Source: Eonycteris spelaea (taxonomy: Eukaryota; Chordata; Mammalia; Chiroptera; Pteropodidae). From it: a DNA stretch of 64,000 bases. The stretch is taken from positions 2,950,501 to 3,014,500 of the forward strand of contig PUFA01000072.1 of NCBI GenBank assembly GCA_003508835.1, read 5' to 3'. Under the pieces are notes generated by a model that saw only the letters and a program-made list of their open reading frames with translations, did no database searches and was not told where the DNA came from. Positions within the stretch are counted from its first letter, which is position 1. Every line of letters begins with the position of its first letter. The position numbers were made by a program, and so were the translations under genes. This document shows, piece by piece, positions 12,005-22,059 of this stretch.

Positions 12005-12775
12005 TTGATATTTTAATTAAATTTATTAGGACGACATTCGTTAATAAAATTATGTAGGTTTCATGTATACAATTCTATAATACATCCTCTTTATACTGCA
12101 TTGTGTGTTTACCACCCAAAGCCAAATCTCCTTCCTTCACCATATTTTTGATCCTCTTTGCCTCCTCCTACCCCCTCCTTTCCCTCTGGTAAACACTAAA
12201 CTCTCGTCTGTGTCTGAGTTTTTATTTGTCTTGTTGGTTTGTTGCTTTCGCATTATATTTCATAAATGAGTGAAATCATATGGTTCTCAACTTTTTTCAT
12301 CTGACTTATTTCGCTTAGCATAATAATCTCAAGATCCATTCGTGTTGTTACAAAAGGTAGCATTTCATCTTTTCTTATAGCTGAGTAATATTCCTTTGTA
12401 TATATGTAGTACATCTTTATCCAATCATCGACAGTAGGACCCTTTGGTTATGTCCATGGTTTGGCCACTATGAATAATGCTGCAATGAAACATAGAGGTA
12501 CATATCTCTTTATGAACAAATGTTTCCAAATGTTGGGGGTAGATACCCAGAGGACAGATTGCTGTGTCATATGGTAACTCTATTCTTATTTTTTTTGAGG
12601 AAGCCCCATACTGTTTTCCATAGTGTCTATACCTATTTATATTCCTACCAGTGGTGTATGAGAGTTCTGTTTCCCTCACATCTCCAACACTTGTTACTTG
12701 TCTTGTTGATAATAGCTATTCTAACAGGTGTGAGTTGATAGTTGATGGTTGCTTTTATTCATTCACATAGTTCTG
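12005..12775 (-). repeat. L1 3' fragment (antisense) in APOH intron 2
   Basis: Antisense L1 ORF2 end and 3' UTR: 'gtgaaatcatatggttctca', 'ttatttcgcttagcataata', 'gctgagtaatattcctttgt', 'tactgttttccatagtgtct', ending 'ctattctaacaggtgtgag'. The same subfamily recurs at 54.8-55.5 kb. Confidence 0.85.
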
Positions 12776-13469
12776 TGATATCATGTTGGCATATGTTTTG
12801 CCAATCAAATACTGAATAATTGGCCAGATGTGATTTCTAGCAATTTTATGTAGAAGTTAAGCACTAAAAATAACTATATGGACCTATCTGGGCTCTGGTT
12901 ATTTGGTCATTTGGAGACAACCATTGTGAAAATTACATATGTCTGTACAAGTGATTTTAATATGCTTTTTGATTACAATTGACTACACATAATTTTTCAT
13001 GAAAAACCACTATAATATCATTAGAGAATTTTTTTCTTTTAATCAGCCATAACTCTGGAACTCTATTTCATTTTTCCAGTTATTTTCCATGCATATATTT
13101 TTGCATTATTGCACAGAGCAGATACCATTTTGCATTTTTCCTATTTTCATCAGCATATCAGAAACATTGACTGTGTCTCTATGGTTTTCATAATCAATAT
13201 TTTATTGACTACATTATAGTTCAACTGTTGACTTACCATCATTAATTAAAATAATGCCCCGATAGTAAACATTTAGACTGTTCTATTCTTATTCTTATAG
13301 GTAACAGTGTAATCAATACCTTAGTGCACATATCATTTGACTTGAGTTATTTTCCCAGAATGGTTACCAATAAAGTTATCAGACTGAAAGATAGAAATTA
13401 GTTTATATATTTTTATTTTAATAGAAAATTCTATAAATAGATATTTACCTTTTTCTCTTTAAATCACAG
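12776..13469. other. APOH intron 2, 3' part
   Basis: AT-rich intron. The 13040-13390 part resembles a very old antisense L1/HAL1 3' region (tttccagtt, gtaatcaatacctta, ccagaatggttaccaat) but is too diverged to call firmly. Confidence 0.35.
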
Positions 13470-13566
13470 CCAGAGTATGTCCTTTTGCTGGAATCTTAGA
13501 AAACGGAGCTGTACGCTATACAAGTTTTGAATATCCCAACACAATCAGTTTTTCATGTAACGCTGG
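13470..13566 (+). CDS. APOH: APOH exon 3: first half of sushi domain II
   Basis: 97 nt, encoding [16 protein letters not shown] through FSCNAG, with Cys 1 and Cys 2 of the module. Domain II is split between two exons, as in other mammalian APOH genes. Enters in phase 1 and ends in phase 2 at GG|GTAAGG. Open and intact. Confidence 0.94.
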
Positions 13567-14304
13567 GTAAGGATGAGTAGCTGTGCCCTCAAGCTAAACA
13601 TCACGACTGGTCCATATTTTATTTCTAGCCTTTACGCTGGAGTCGCTGAATATAAATCACTGAATACGAATGTGCAGTGGTATTGAGGGGGTGGGGTAGA
13701 GGGTAGAGATTATGACAACTAGTGAAATATATCTAATTTTTCTGCTCCTGATTAGTTACTTATCTGAGGATGTACATTGAAGTGATTGAAACTGGATGGT
13801 GATTCCTTATCATCTCTGGGCCAAATCTTGGCTTGAGGGTTAAAATACTTTAGGAATTAGATTTGGGCTTTAGTTATGAGGCTAATTTGATAGACTGACC
13901 TGGTATTCCCTGAAGAGAATTTTATGAAGAAAGTTGGGAGTATGATAATGTAAAACAGAGTTCTCTTAAATCACCTAATGCAGCACAACATCCCCAGGAA
14001 GAAAGCACTCATAGTCGGTAACATAGCTCATTTGCCTTATCAGAAAAAAACACCATCAGTGCCATTGTATTAGCATGTTGGCTGTAGAGTAGGGCAAAAT
14101 TTTACTGAGGATCTTTGTTTGGATTTGGAGATTAAGAAATACTACATGTGAAAGAAATGCAGTTTTTTTTCATTTGAAACAGTAATTTGCTGTGGTTCTG
14201 ATGATAAACAATATTGAAAAACTTGGCTTCAAGGACAGAATGTTCCATTTTCCATGGAAATAAGACTGCATAGTTTTTTTGTTTCTTCGTTTTCAAATCT
14301 GAAA
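13567..14304. other. APOH intron 3, no feature seen
   Basis: Nothing recognised in the first 740 bases of the intron between exons 3 and 4. Confidence 0.4.
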
Positions 14305-14410
14305 TCTTTGCTTTCAATTACATTTGACATACAGCATTACATTAGTTTCAGGTGTACAGCATAGCGATCAGGCATTTATATAATTACAAAGTGATCACCC
14401 CAATAATAGG
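14305..14410 (-). repeat. Short L1 fragment (antisense)
   Basis: 'cattacattagtttcaggtg' followed by 'tacagcatagcgatcaggca' and 'tgatcaccccaataata' is the familiar antisense L1 block, also present at 22.8-22.9 kb. Confidence 0.7.
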
Positions 14411-14822
14411 CTGCATTGTTTTTTACACATCCGTGTCACTAGGCTCTCAGAAAATGAATGGTAGAGATTACTTGGTTTGATTCACTTTTGTGATCCTGAA
14501 AAGAAAGTAGTTCTTTGTTTTATATAAGAAGCAGTTCATTTAGCTAGCTGGTTAGAAATGAGGGATTTGGGAGTTTGACTTCTACACCCACAATCTGTAG
14601 AACCCTCCCTGCCCACCTGATTCTTCAGCGATTCCCTTGGAGCATTAGGTTGGAAGGTTTGATGAGCCTTAGATGAGTGTCAGGCTCCTCGGAAAAACAA
14701 CATTATAAAACAGGAAAAGAGGTCAATAGTATTAATCTAAAGCAATGCTCAAAGGAGAAGACATTTGAGATGCTCTCGATGGATTATTTTCCTGCTTGAT
14801 GGATCACATTTTCCTTTTGCAG

Positions 14823-14899
14823 GTTTTATCTGAATGGAACTAATTCTGCTAAGTGCACTGAGGAAGGAAAATGGAGTCCAGACCTTCCTGTCTGTGCCC
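14823..14899 (+). CDS. APOH: APOH exon 4: second half of sushi domain II
   Basis: 77 nt, encoding [19 protein letters not shown] and ending DLPVCA, with Cys 3, the conserved Trp and Cys 4. The NGT triplet creates an N-glycosylation sequon in domain II. The human sequence as I recall it has no sequon at this place. Ends in phase 1 at C|GTGAGT. Intact. Confidence 0.94.
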
Positions 14900-15499
14900 G
14901 TGAGTCTGTGGGTCCCAGTTATGGGGAAGGTGACCAGTTGGTTTTAGCCTGGTTTTAGCACTATAAATTCCATGCCCCAGAAACACTTCCATCCCAGCTC
15001 CATGAGATGGTTGGTCGCCTTTATGGGGGAATGTTCGTTCTAATAGCATCTTACTCTGGAGGATGGAAGGGAGGCATGCTACTCATGAACACGTTTCGTA
15101 TCCTCCACCTGATGGAGCCAGTGATTTCTGGGTTTGTTCATTCTAACACTCCCACGATGTTTGGGCAGGGGCTCGGACGTGTGTGGTGTTTGTCTACCAG
15201 GGGCCGCCACCCGTTGACTAGAAGAACTTTTGGAAACAGTAAGATCAAACACCTTCTTTCCACTCTGGAACCTCATTCATTCATTCACTCATTCATGTAT
15301 TCAATAAACATGTACTGAAGGCCTAATATGTGCCACTTCCTGTTCTCAGTTGTGAAGGGAGACTCAGAGTTTTTTTACTCAGCAGTAGGAATCACCATAG
15401 GTTCTATAGTTTCCCCTTTTAAGCAGATTTGTATCTATTTTGTAAAGTCATATTTTTCTTTTTAGTTATAAGCAAATGATTACTTTAGTTTCAGTCTGA

Positions 15500-15672
15500 C
15501 TGGGCGCTTCTCATTCTTCAATGTACACATGAATCACCTGGGCATCTTGCTAAAATGCAGAGTCTGCTTCTTGGTTCTGGGGTGCGGGTGAGCTTCTGCA
15601 TTTCTAGCAGACTCCCAGGCAATGTTCATGCTGCTGGTTTGTGAATCACACTTGAGTTGCAAGGCTCTAGAC
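15500..15672 (+). mobile_element. MER5A hAT relic in APOH intron 4
   Basis: Near-complete MER5A: 'tgaatcacctgggcatcttg', 'ctaaaatgcagagtctgctt', 'gagcttctgcatttctagca', 'atgttcatgctgctggtttg', 'tgagttgcaaggctctag'. A short non-autonomous hAT-Charlie element of pre-placental or early placental age. Confidence 0.8.
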
Positions 15673-16290
15673 AGTCCCAGTTAAATCACAGATTGGTCTG
15701 CACTAACTTCCATTATGTTTGGGTAACTTTCCCTGGGCTTGTTGAAACTCCATGTTATTTGGGTTGGGATGACAATCTGTACCATTTCTCTGTGTAAAGC
15801 TCCTTGTATAAGCTCTATACATACAGATTGCAAAAGGAGGAGGTATTCGATAGGAACAAACAAACCTGAACTAGCAGCAGAACACAGATGTCACAAATAC
15901 TTTGCACCAAATTGCTGTCATCAGCGATAATTGCAGGATGATCCTTTAGCAATGTCCTCCACCAATTCTGACTTCCAGAAACATCTTCCAAGGTAGCATT
16001 TGGATCAAAAATTTTATGGAAATCTAACCATTGTGTTATTATAAAAGGAAAATTATCAGTGGTGAGACTTAAATGTACTTCATTTTTTAGTTTTTTGACT
16101 GATTTGAACCTTTGATTTTCAGATCGTATTTTCTTATTTGGCTTCTACAGTTGATGGCTTGTACTCTGGCAACTGATCAAATTTTGCATTTTCTCAACTT
16201 AATATTCATATTTTTTTTTCCTTTCTGGAAAGAATATATTTAAAAGACTCCACCATTTTCATACAAATGATCATTTTTTTCTTTTTCCAG

Positions 16291-16479
16291 GTATGACCTG
16301 CCCGCTCCCTCCCACACCTAAGTTTGCAGAGCTCAGTGCTTATAAGTCATTGGCTGGGAACAGAACCCTTTATGGAAACAAGGTGACATTTAAGTGTTTG
16401 CCACACTACGCCATGTTCGGAAACGATACCGTTACCTGCACAACATCTGGAAATTGGACTGAGTTACCAGAATGCAAAG
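16291..16479 (+). CDS. APOH: APOH exon 5: sushi domain III
   Basis: 189 nt, phase 1 to phase 1, encoding [14 protein letters not shown] through WTELPECK with four Cys. Three N-glycosylation sequons (NRT, NDT, NWT) fit the known heavy glycosylation of domain III. The donor AAAG|GTAAGT is close to the ideal consensus. A second, weaker GT lies 4 bp downstream at 16484 and would restore the frame of exon 6 (see findings). Confidence 0.94.
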
Positions 16480-16586
16480 GTAAGTGTGAGGATAAGAGAA
16501 AACCATTACAATAGTGCAATTCCCATTTTTGAAAACGATTGACAATTCCACTATTTATACTATGTCTTATTGAATAAACTTTTTAG

Positions 16587-16765
16587 AAGTAAATGCCCTT
16601 TCCCATCAAGACCAGACAATGGATTCGTGAACTATCTAGCAAAAGAAGCACTTTATTACAAGGATAAAGCCACGTTTGGTTGCCATGATACATTTGTCTT
16701 GGATGGCCCGGAAGAAGTAGAATGTACCAGATATGGAAACTGGTCCGCACAGCCAAGTTGTAAAG
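16587..16765 (+). CDS. APOH: APOH exon 6: sushi domain IV with a 1-base deletion
   Basis: 179 nt between tttttag and G|GTATG. The conserved frame ([15 protein letters not shown] to NWSAQPSCK, four Cys and a sequon) starts at 16588. Only one base (A) precedes it instead of the two needed to join the single G left by exon 5. The site is an A run (AAGTAAATGC), where the expected sequence has four A's before TGC. Normal splicing therefore reads a wrong frame and meets TGA at 16628-16630, 136-138 nt before the exon end, which predicts nonsense-mediated decay. The rest of the domain is well preserved. Confidence 0.92.
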
Positions 16766-17535
16766 GTATGAAATATGGGCGAGGTCCTAAAATGTCTCTG
16801 AATTAAAGGATCACCTTTATTTGTCATGTTCGTGTTCCAATCATTTCCCACTTGCTGCTCAGACTTGCTTCACAGCTATTAGCATGTGAAATACTTTAGG
16901 CTTAGTACTCACATGTGCATGGGGAAGCTTCATGCTTAGCAAGCTTGTATGAAATTAAACTGTATGAAAGAACAGATTTTTGTAAGTATTGATAATATGG
17001 TGGAAGTTTGTGCAGGCTTTCTATAATTGCCTTGAAGTCTTTGCCTAGGAGCATCCATTTCTGCTTTGTTCTAGTTGAGACTTCTCATTGTTGCAAAAAA
17101 CAACCAAGGTTGTTCAAGGAAATGGGGACCTAATATGAACAGGTAACAGGCAGCCAGATGAAGGTTGAGGAAAAGGAATGAAACACAGCTGGTCCTCCTA
17201 AAACTTAAGAGATGAAAGTCAGAAACAATTGCTATTTTTTCATATCACCATGGCTGTGTAGTCTCTCTAATCTCCCTGTTTCTCTGCTTACCCACCTTGA
17301 ACCTGGCTTGACACTATATTAGAACCTCTCAACTAAAGGATTCATCACTGCCTGGCATCTTTTCCCTGAGATACTGGTTCCTTTTGGGTTAGGTGTCTAT
17401 CCTTTATTTGGTCAGTGTCATGTACATGCAAAAAACCACAACCTAGCACTATATTTCTGCTCAGGTTGCTGTGGGCTGGACAGCGTAAGCAGAAAAGGAA
17501 ATTAGATATAGCAGGCAAAATGACATATGACTAGT
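16766..17535. other. APOH intron 6, no feature seen
   Basis: Intronic sequence without recognised repeats or exon-like frames. Confidence 0.4.
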
Positions 17536-17539
17536 GTCG

Positions 17540-17765
17540 TAGATTGGGGTCCCCTAGAAGCAGAGCCTGAGACAGATTCAGTGCAGGTGATTTATTAAGT
17601 GAGTGTCTCAAGAGAAAGAGAGTGAGGCAGGTAGGATAAAGTAGGACACTGGAATATGTTTCTGAGTAAGTAGATCTGGGTAGGACCTGAAAATTTGCAT
17701 TTCTACCAAGTCTCCAGGTGATACTGATGCTGCTGATTCAACTAAGTTTTGAACAAGTATGTGGG
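17540..17765 (+). repeat. Old repeat ending in a MER5A 3' half (APOH intron 6)
   Basis: 'ctgaaaatttgcatttctac', 'tctccaggtgatactgatgc' and 'tgctgattcaactaagtttt' at 17690-17757 are the 3' half of MER5A. The upstream block ('cctagaagcagagcctgaga', 'gtgatttattaagtgagtgt') looks like an old LTR, family unresolved. Confidence 0.5.
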
Positions 17766-18375
17766 ATCAGTTAGAGTCCAGCCTCAGTTTCTTCCCCTGG
17801 GAGCTCTGGACAATGAATTCTACCCCAGAGTTGATCCCACTAAGAGGCAAGTGACTTGCATTTCAAATCCCATCATCAGTCAGCCATTGACTGACTATAG
17901 GTTGCTTCCTTTCCTGACCCTGGGGGCGGGGTGGGGGAGGCTGATTTGATCACCTCCTGGGAGAGGTACCTCCCTTATGGCTGAAGGCAGTTTTCAAAGA
18001 AACGAACACCTTTGTGAGTTGTCATCACAGTGGCTGGTGGGTGGGAACACTAGCTCAGTAAATGGATTCTGAGTGGGACAGTGTAGGCTTATATGCAATG
18101 GCAATATAAGTTCTTTTTTTGCTGAAACTTCTGCTCTGACCTTCATGTGTGGCTTCTGTAGGGGAAGAAAGGGCCATCTTGGAATCCATGATTAATGGTT
18201 CTATTGATAAAGAACTGCTGTTAGCAATGATACTGGTGTGATTACGTTCAGTCTTGAAACCGTGTCTTGAGCAGTTTATTTCAGGTGTACTCATCGACTG
18301 GCTCAAATACTTCATTCTCTTTAAGAAACGCTAGCAGAACTCCTAAGTCTTGACTACAAATATTGTCTCTTTCAG

Positions 18376-18571
18376 CATCTTGTAAAATATCTGTTAAGAA
18401 GGCTACTGTGATACATGAGGAGAGAAAGTAAAGATCCAAGAAAAATTTAAGAATGGAATGCTGCATGGTGAAAAAGTTTCTTTTTTCTGCAAAAATAAGG
18501 AAAAGAAGTGTAGCTACACAGAGGATGCTCAGTGCATAGATGGCACCTTTGAATCCCCAAATGCTTCAAGG
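18376..18571 (+). CDS. APOH: APOH exon 7: sushi domain V core with two 1-base deletions
   Basis: 196 nt, two short of the expected 198. It enters in frame as [16 protein letters not shown] missing base near 18417-18422 then brings TAA at 18429-18431 into frame. The domain V sequence continues one frame over ([12 protein letters not shown], then the Lys-rich [16 protein letters not shown] that binds phospholipid) to about 18552. There a second missing base (GAA-TCCCC) shifts it again, so the final Lys-Cys-Phe-Lys lies in the third frame. The acceptor ttcag and donor AAGG|GTAAGT are intact. Confidence 0.9.
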
Positions 18572-18849
18572 GTAAGTAAGCCCAATGCTGGAACTTTTAG
18601 CTATGACTTCCATTCACCCCTCACTGTAATCAGTACCTTTTTACATAAATTTAAGAAGCCATGTCAGTTTGGTCATTGGATATCTAAAAAAGAGAGGTGG
18701 CAGAAGGATTAGCAAGACAAAGCAGTGAGTTTCTCCACTTGCATAAACATTTTCCTTTTCAATTATTTTCCTTAAAACTCAAGGTGGTGGTTTTATTGAT
18801 GCATATTCAAGTGAGTTATGCCATCTTATATAACTGAAAGTTAAGTTTG

Positions 18850-18869
18850 AATAATAATAATAATAATAA
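18850..18869. repeat. (AAT)n microsatellite
   Basis: Short AAT trinucleotide run in the last APOH intron. Confidence 0.9.
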
Positions 18870-19329
18870 AGGGAATATCGAATATTAATAATATTTACCA
18901 CTTTTGGTCCTAAATGATAAGAATGCACCCCAAATTACGAAGTAACTCATGACAATAGTGATGGTTGAAGATCTAACATTTTTTTCCTTCCTTCCGCAAT
19001 TCCTAGAGTTTGAAAAGTACTCACTATTTAGTAGAGCTAAATATTTTAAGGAAGATAAGTATGTTTGTGTGAGATAAAGAAGTTTATAACGGCCAGCATT
19101 TAGAGCCGCCACCCTTTTAAATTTCAGGTTGGGGGTTAAGTATCTTTGTTGCTATGAAGGAAGACCCAGCAGAGGCTGAAGCTGTTGTTGGGTCTAGGTT
19201 TAGAAATGCTCAAGAATGTTGACGGCTCTAGGTCAGCAGGCTGCAGAGGGCAGAGTTGGGAGCAGATGCAGAGAAGAATGGGGTCTGTCTGTGAAGTGGC
19301 CATCTAGAGAGCGAGAGAGAGGGAATGAC

Positions 19330-19440
19330 AACTTGTAAATAATACCTACCTCATAGGTTTGATTATTAGACATTATGCGGGATGTGGAGTAAGTGCTCAA
19401 TCCACGATAGTTATTATAATTGTAAATAGTTAGAAGTACA
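19330..19440 (-). repeat. Partial MIR (antisense)
   Basis: 'aataatacctacctcatagg', then 'gtggagtaagtgctcaatcc' and an 'agttattataatt' end match the 3' part of an antisense MIR. Confidence 0.5.
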
Positions 19441-19942
19441 CTGCATAAATTGTTATTGTTCACAACATGGCACAACCCCGGTGCGATGATAAATGCCAAA
19501 AGTGACAAAGCACCGTATGCCTAATACATACAAATCAGTAGAAAAAAATATTAGAAGAGGGTAATTAAAAAACAAACAAACCGAACAAAGATTTGCTGAC
19601 GTATTTCTTCAGGCGATTCTTCCTTAAAGTCTTCAGACAGATGCGACTCTGTTAGTGCATTAGAAATAAATATAAAGAGCCGATATAGGAATTTGTTTGT
19701 TTGTTTTTTTTAAATGTTGATTGTCAGAGTTATAGAGAAACTTTTTATTTTCTCTCTTGGAAATGAGTGCCTTTTCATTTCCCTGATGCTTTCTCATGTC
19801 ACATAAACCTCACACTAAATGGGTTCATTCATATCATTAAATTTATTCTATACATTTGTAAAGTGTATTTGACTTATTTAGCTATTCAACACATTTAAGA
19901 AACTGTTTCTCTTAGCATGTTTATCTTTTTCTTCCCAAACAG

Positions 19943-19998
19943 AGCACAGTTCTTTTGCTTTCTGGATAACTGATGCCTCAGATGTACCGCCATTCTAA
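19943..19998 (+). CDS. APOH: APOH exon 8: C-terminal tail of domain V
   Basis: In the conserved phase this reads EHSSFAFWITDASDVPPF and stop (TAA 19996-19998). It matches the APOH C-terminus, with the hydrophobic membrane-insertion loop kept (FAFW; human LAFW). The residue after Trp is Ile rather than Lys. The terminal residue is Phe rather than the Cys that forms the extra C-terminal disulfide of domain V. Reached from exon 7 as written, the frame is wrong and ends after eight codons. Confidence 0.88.
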
Positions 19999-20068
19999 GC
20001 CGGTTTTGTAGATTCAAAATTCAATATCATACTTGTATCTCTGTCCAAAGAACTAATGGAGGTAGAAA

Positions 20069-20074
20069 AATAAA
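20069..20074 (+). terminator. APOH polyadenylation signal
   Basis: Canonical AATAAA 71 bp after the APOH stop codon, the first such hexamer downstream, with TG/T-rich sequence following within 40 bp. Confidence 0.75.
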
Positions 20075-20099
20075 ATGACTGAATATATTGCCTTGGTTA

Positions 20100-22055
20100 T
20101 TGCAATGTTGCTCCTCACGTGTCTTACTTTTCATTAATATATCTGGTTAAGAACCCCAATATTTGGAACATCGGCTTTTCATGGGTGTGGAGTAGAAAGT
20201 GTAACAATTATCTGAGCAGCCTAGTCCCCTTCTCCCACATTCTACTTTCAAATGTTTTCAACTAAAAAACTGCGATGCAGTGTTTTTCATAGAATAGTGT
20301 ACTTATGACAAAGAAAAAACTCTATGTCCCAGAATTTCTGAGGATGGTTCAAAAATCTGCATTTATGACAAGGCTCCCAGATAATTTTTTTGTATTCTCA
20401 ATTTGAGAAATATGGTCATAAAGGAATAAACATGATGTTTGAGGTCAATAAAACTGAATATGAACCCTTGAGGTTTGGTTTACAGAATCTTTCCTAAAAA
20501 ATCTTTTCTTACCTCCTAAAATTCTGTGACCCATCATGACATTGATCCTTTATTTATATGCTATTCCCTTGCCCTTCTCTCCTTCTGTAATACATACTGG
20601 AAAAATTCATCTTCTCTAAGCCCCTACCATAGCAGCTGAATATTACTGGGGAAAAAAAAAAAGAAAAACGCAATCACACTAATAGGTTCCACTTTCAATT
20701 TGTGAATACAAAGTGTACATAAGCCCTCACAACCGTATCGTGTTTATCTAGTGTGTTCACTCCCCTGCTCTGCAAGATACCTATTTCTCGTCTCAGTCCT
20801 CCCCAAGCAACCTTCCCTCTCCTCACTCTCAGCTGATGACCCTGCTCCTTATTTCACTGGAAAAATAGAAAAAGATCTTTTTTTTTTTTTTTGTCTTACC
20901 GCTACCAAATGCATTACCTTGTCAGTATCTGTACCAGGTACCCTTGCCCTCTATCTTGTTATGATGGAGTAACTCTGAGATCCATTTTTTTCTCTCTCCT
21001 CCAACCCTCCCTCTAAGTATTGGGGGTTGGATTAGAAGAGGATGTGGTATCTCCCCTTCCTAAACCAAAACGCCCTATATTCAGAATGTCACTGAACACA
21101 AGAGCCATCTATCTGGATTTCCTCTCTTAGCACAAAAGTTTTAGAAACATTGTTTTCTTTAACTCCTCTCCTGTTGATTTTAAAACCGACCTCCTCCTCA
21201 TCCCACCTACCAGCCCTAGCGATGGAAAGAGAGCAGCAAAGGTTTAGAGCCTCTCCCTGTGCCCTATACATACTCGCTGGGTTTGCTCCAGAAAAGGAGA
21301 GAATATGTTTCTCTATTATCCTTCCTTTTGTTGCGAAGCCTTTCATAATTAATTCTATGGTATCAACATTTAAAAATATATAGAAGGCTTTTTTAATTGC
21401 TCACCTTGTCTCAGCTCACTTGAGAGGGAATGAACAGGTAGAGCAGTGAAGGTAAGTAAGGCCTGAGCCCCAGGACTTTTGCTCCATCTCTGAAGGGCCC
21501 TTATAAAAGCTCACACCATCTTCTTACACAATCACCATTCCCTACTCTGATCAACTAAGACATATAACTCCAGAATTGTTGAAGTCCTGTATAACTTGGC
21601 TCACACTCAATGAAAGAACATATTTGCTGGGGATTTTTTTTTTTTTTTTAATTTAAGTATTTGCTAGCTATGACCTATCTTAGGGGTGTAACCAGGAGGG
21701 CACGGGATCAGTCAGAATCAATTGCAGTCCTGGACTGGGGTTTGGGAATGGGCGGGATCAGTGCTGGAAGCCTCCTGATGTCCTAGGCGACCCTTTTGTT
21801 GTTTGACTGTGGGAAAAATGGGGAGGGGTCTTATGCAAAAAGCTAGTAGCCTCATGGTCGGCGCTCAGAGTGCTTGGGCAACAGCCATGTACCAACTGGT
21901 GTAAAAGCTTGTCAATGTTTTAACGCGCTGTGTGTTTGCTGTGCCTGCATTCAAGAAAGATTTGGGACAACTTAATGCTGAAAAGATAGAAACAACATAA
22001 AAAGAAATCATACACACCAAAACCAAAATAAAACAGGCACACAGATTTTGTATCT
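20100..22055. other. Intergenic, no gene seen
   Basis: Between APOH and an L1 relic. It holds short A and T runs (20648, 20878, 21635) but no recognisable exon or repeat family. Short frames around 20751, 21089, 21150 and 21865 have no recognisable homology. Confidence 0.4.
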
Positions 22056-22059
22056 TATG

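Larger units (their letters stand above)
10861..19998 (+). pseudogene. APOH: APOH (beta-2-glycoprotein I), eight coding exons, frame broken in exons 6 and 7
   Basis: APOH is a liver-secreted plasma glycoprotein of five sushi (CCP) domains. It binds anionic phospholipid through domain V and is the main antigen in antiphospholipid syndrome. Exons lie at 10861-10924, 11313-11489, 13470-13566, 14823-14899, 16291-16479, 16587-16765, 18376-18571 and 19943-19998, all with AG/GT borders. Domains I-III carry all twelve expected cysteines in open, correctly phased exons. Exon 6 is 179 nt and exon 7 is 196 nt, where phase 1-to-phase 1 exons must be multiples of three, so one and two bases are missing. 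The spliced frame stops at TGA 16628-16630, and exon 7 has its own in-frame TAA at 18429-18431. The terminal Cys codon in exon 8 reads Phe. Identity of the gene is near certain. Whether it is a true pseudogene or the breaks are assembly errors is open. Confidence 0.9.
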
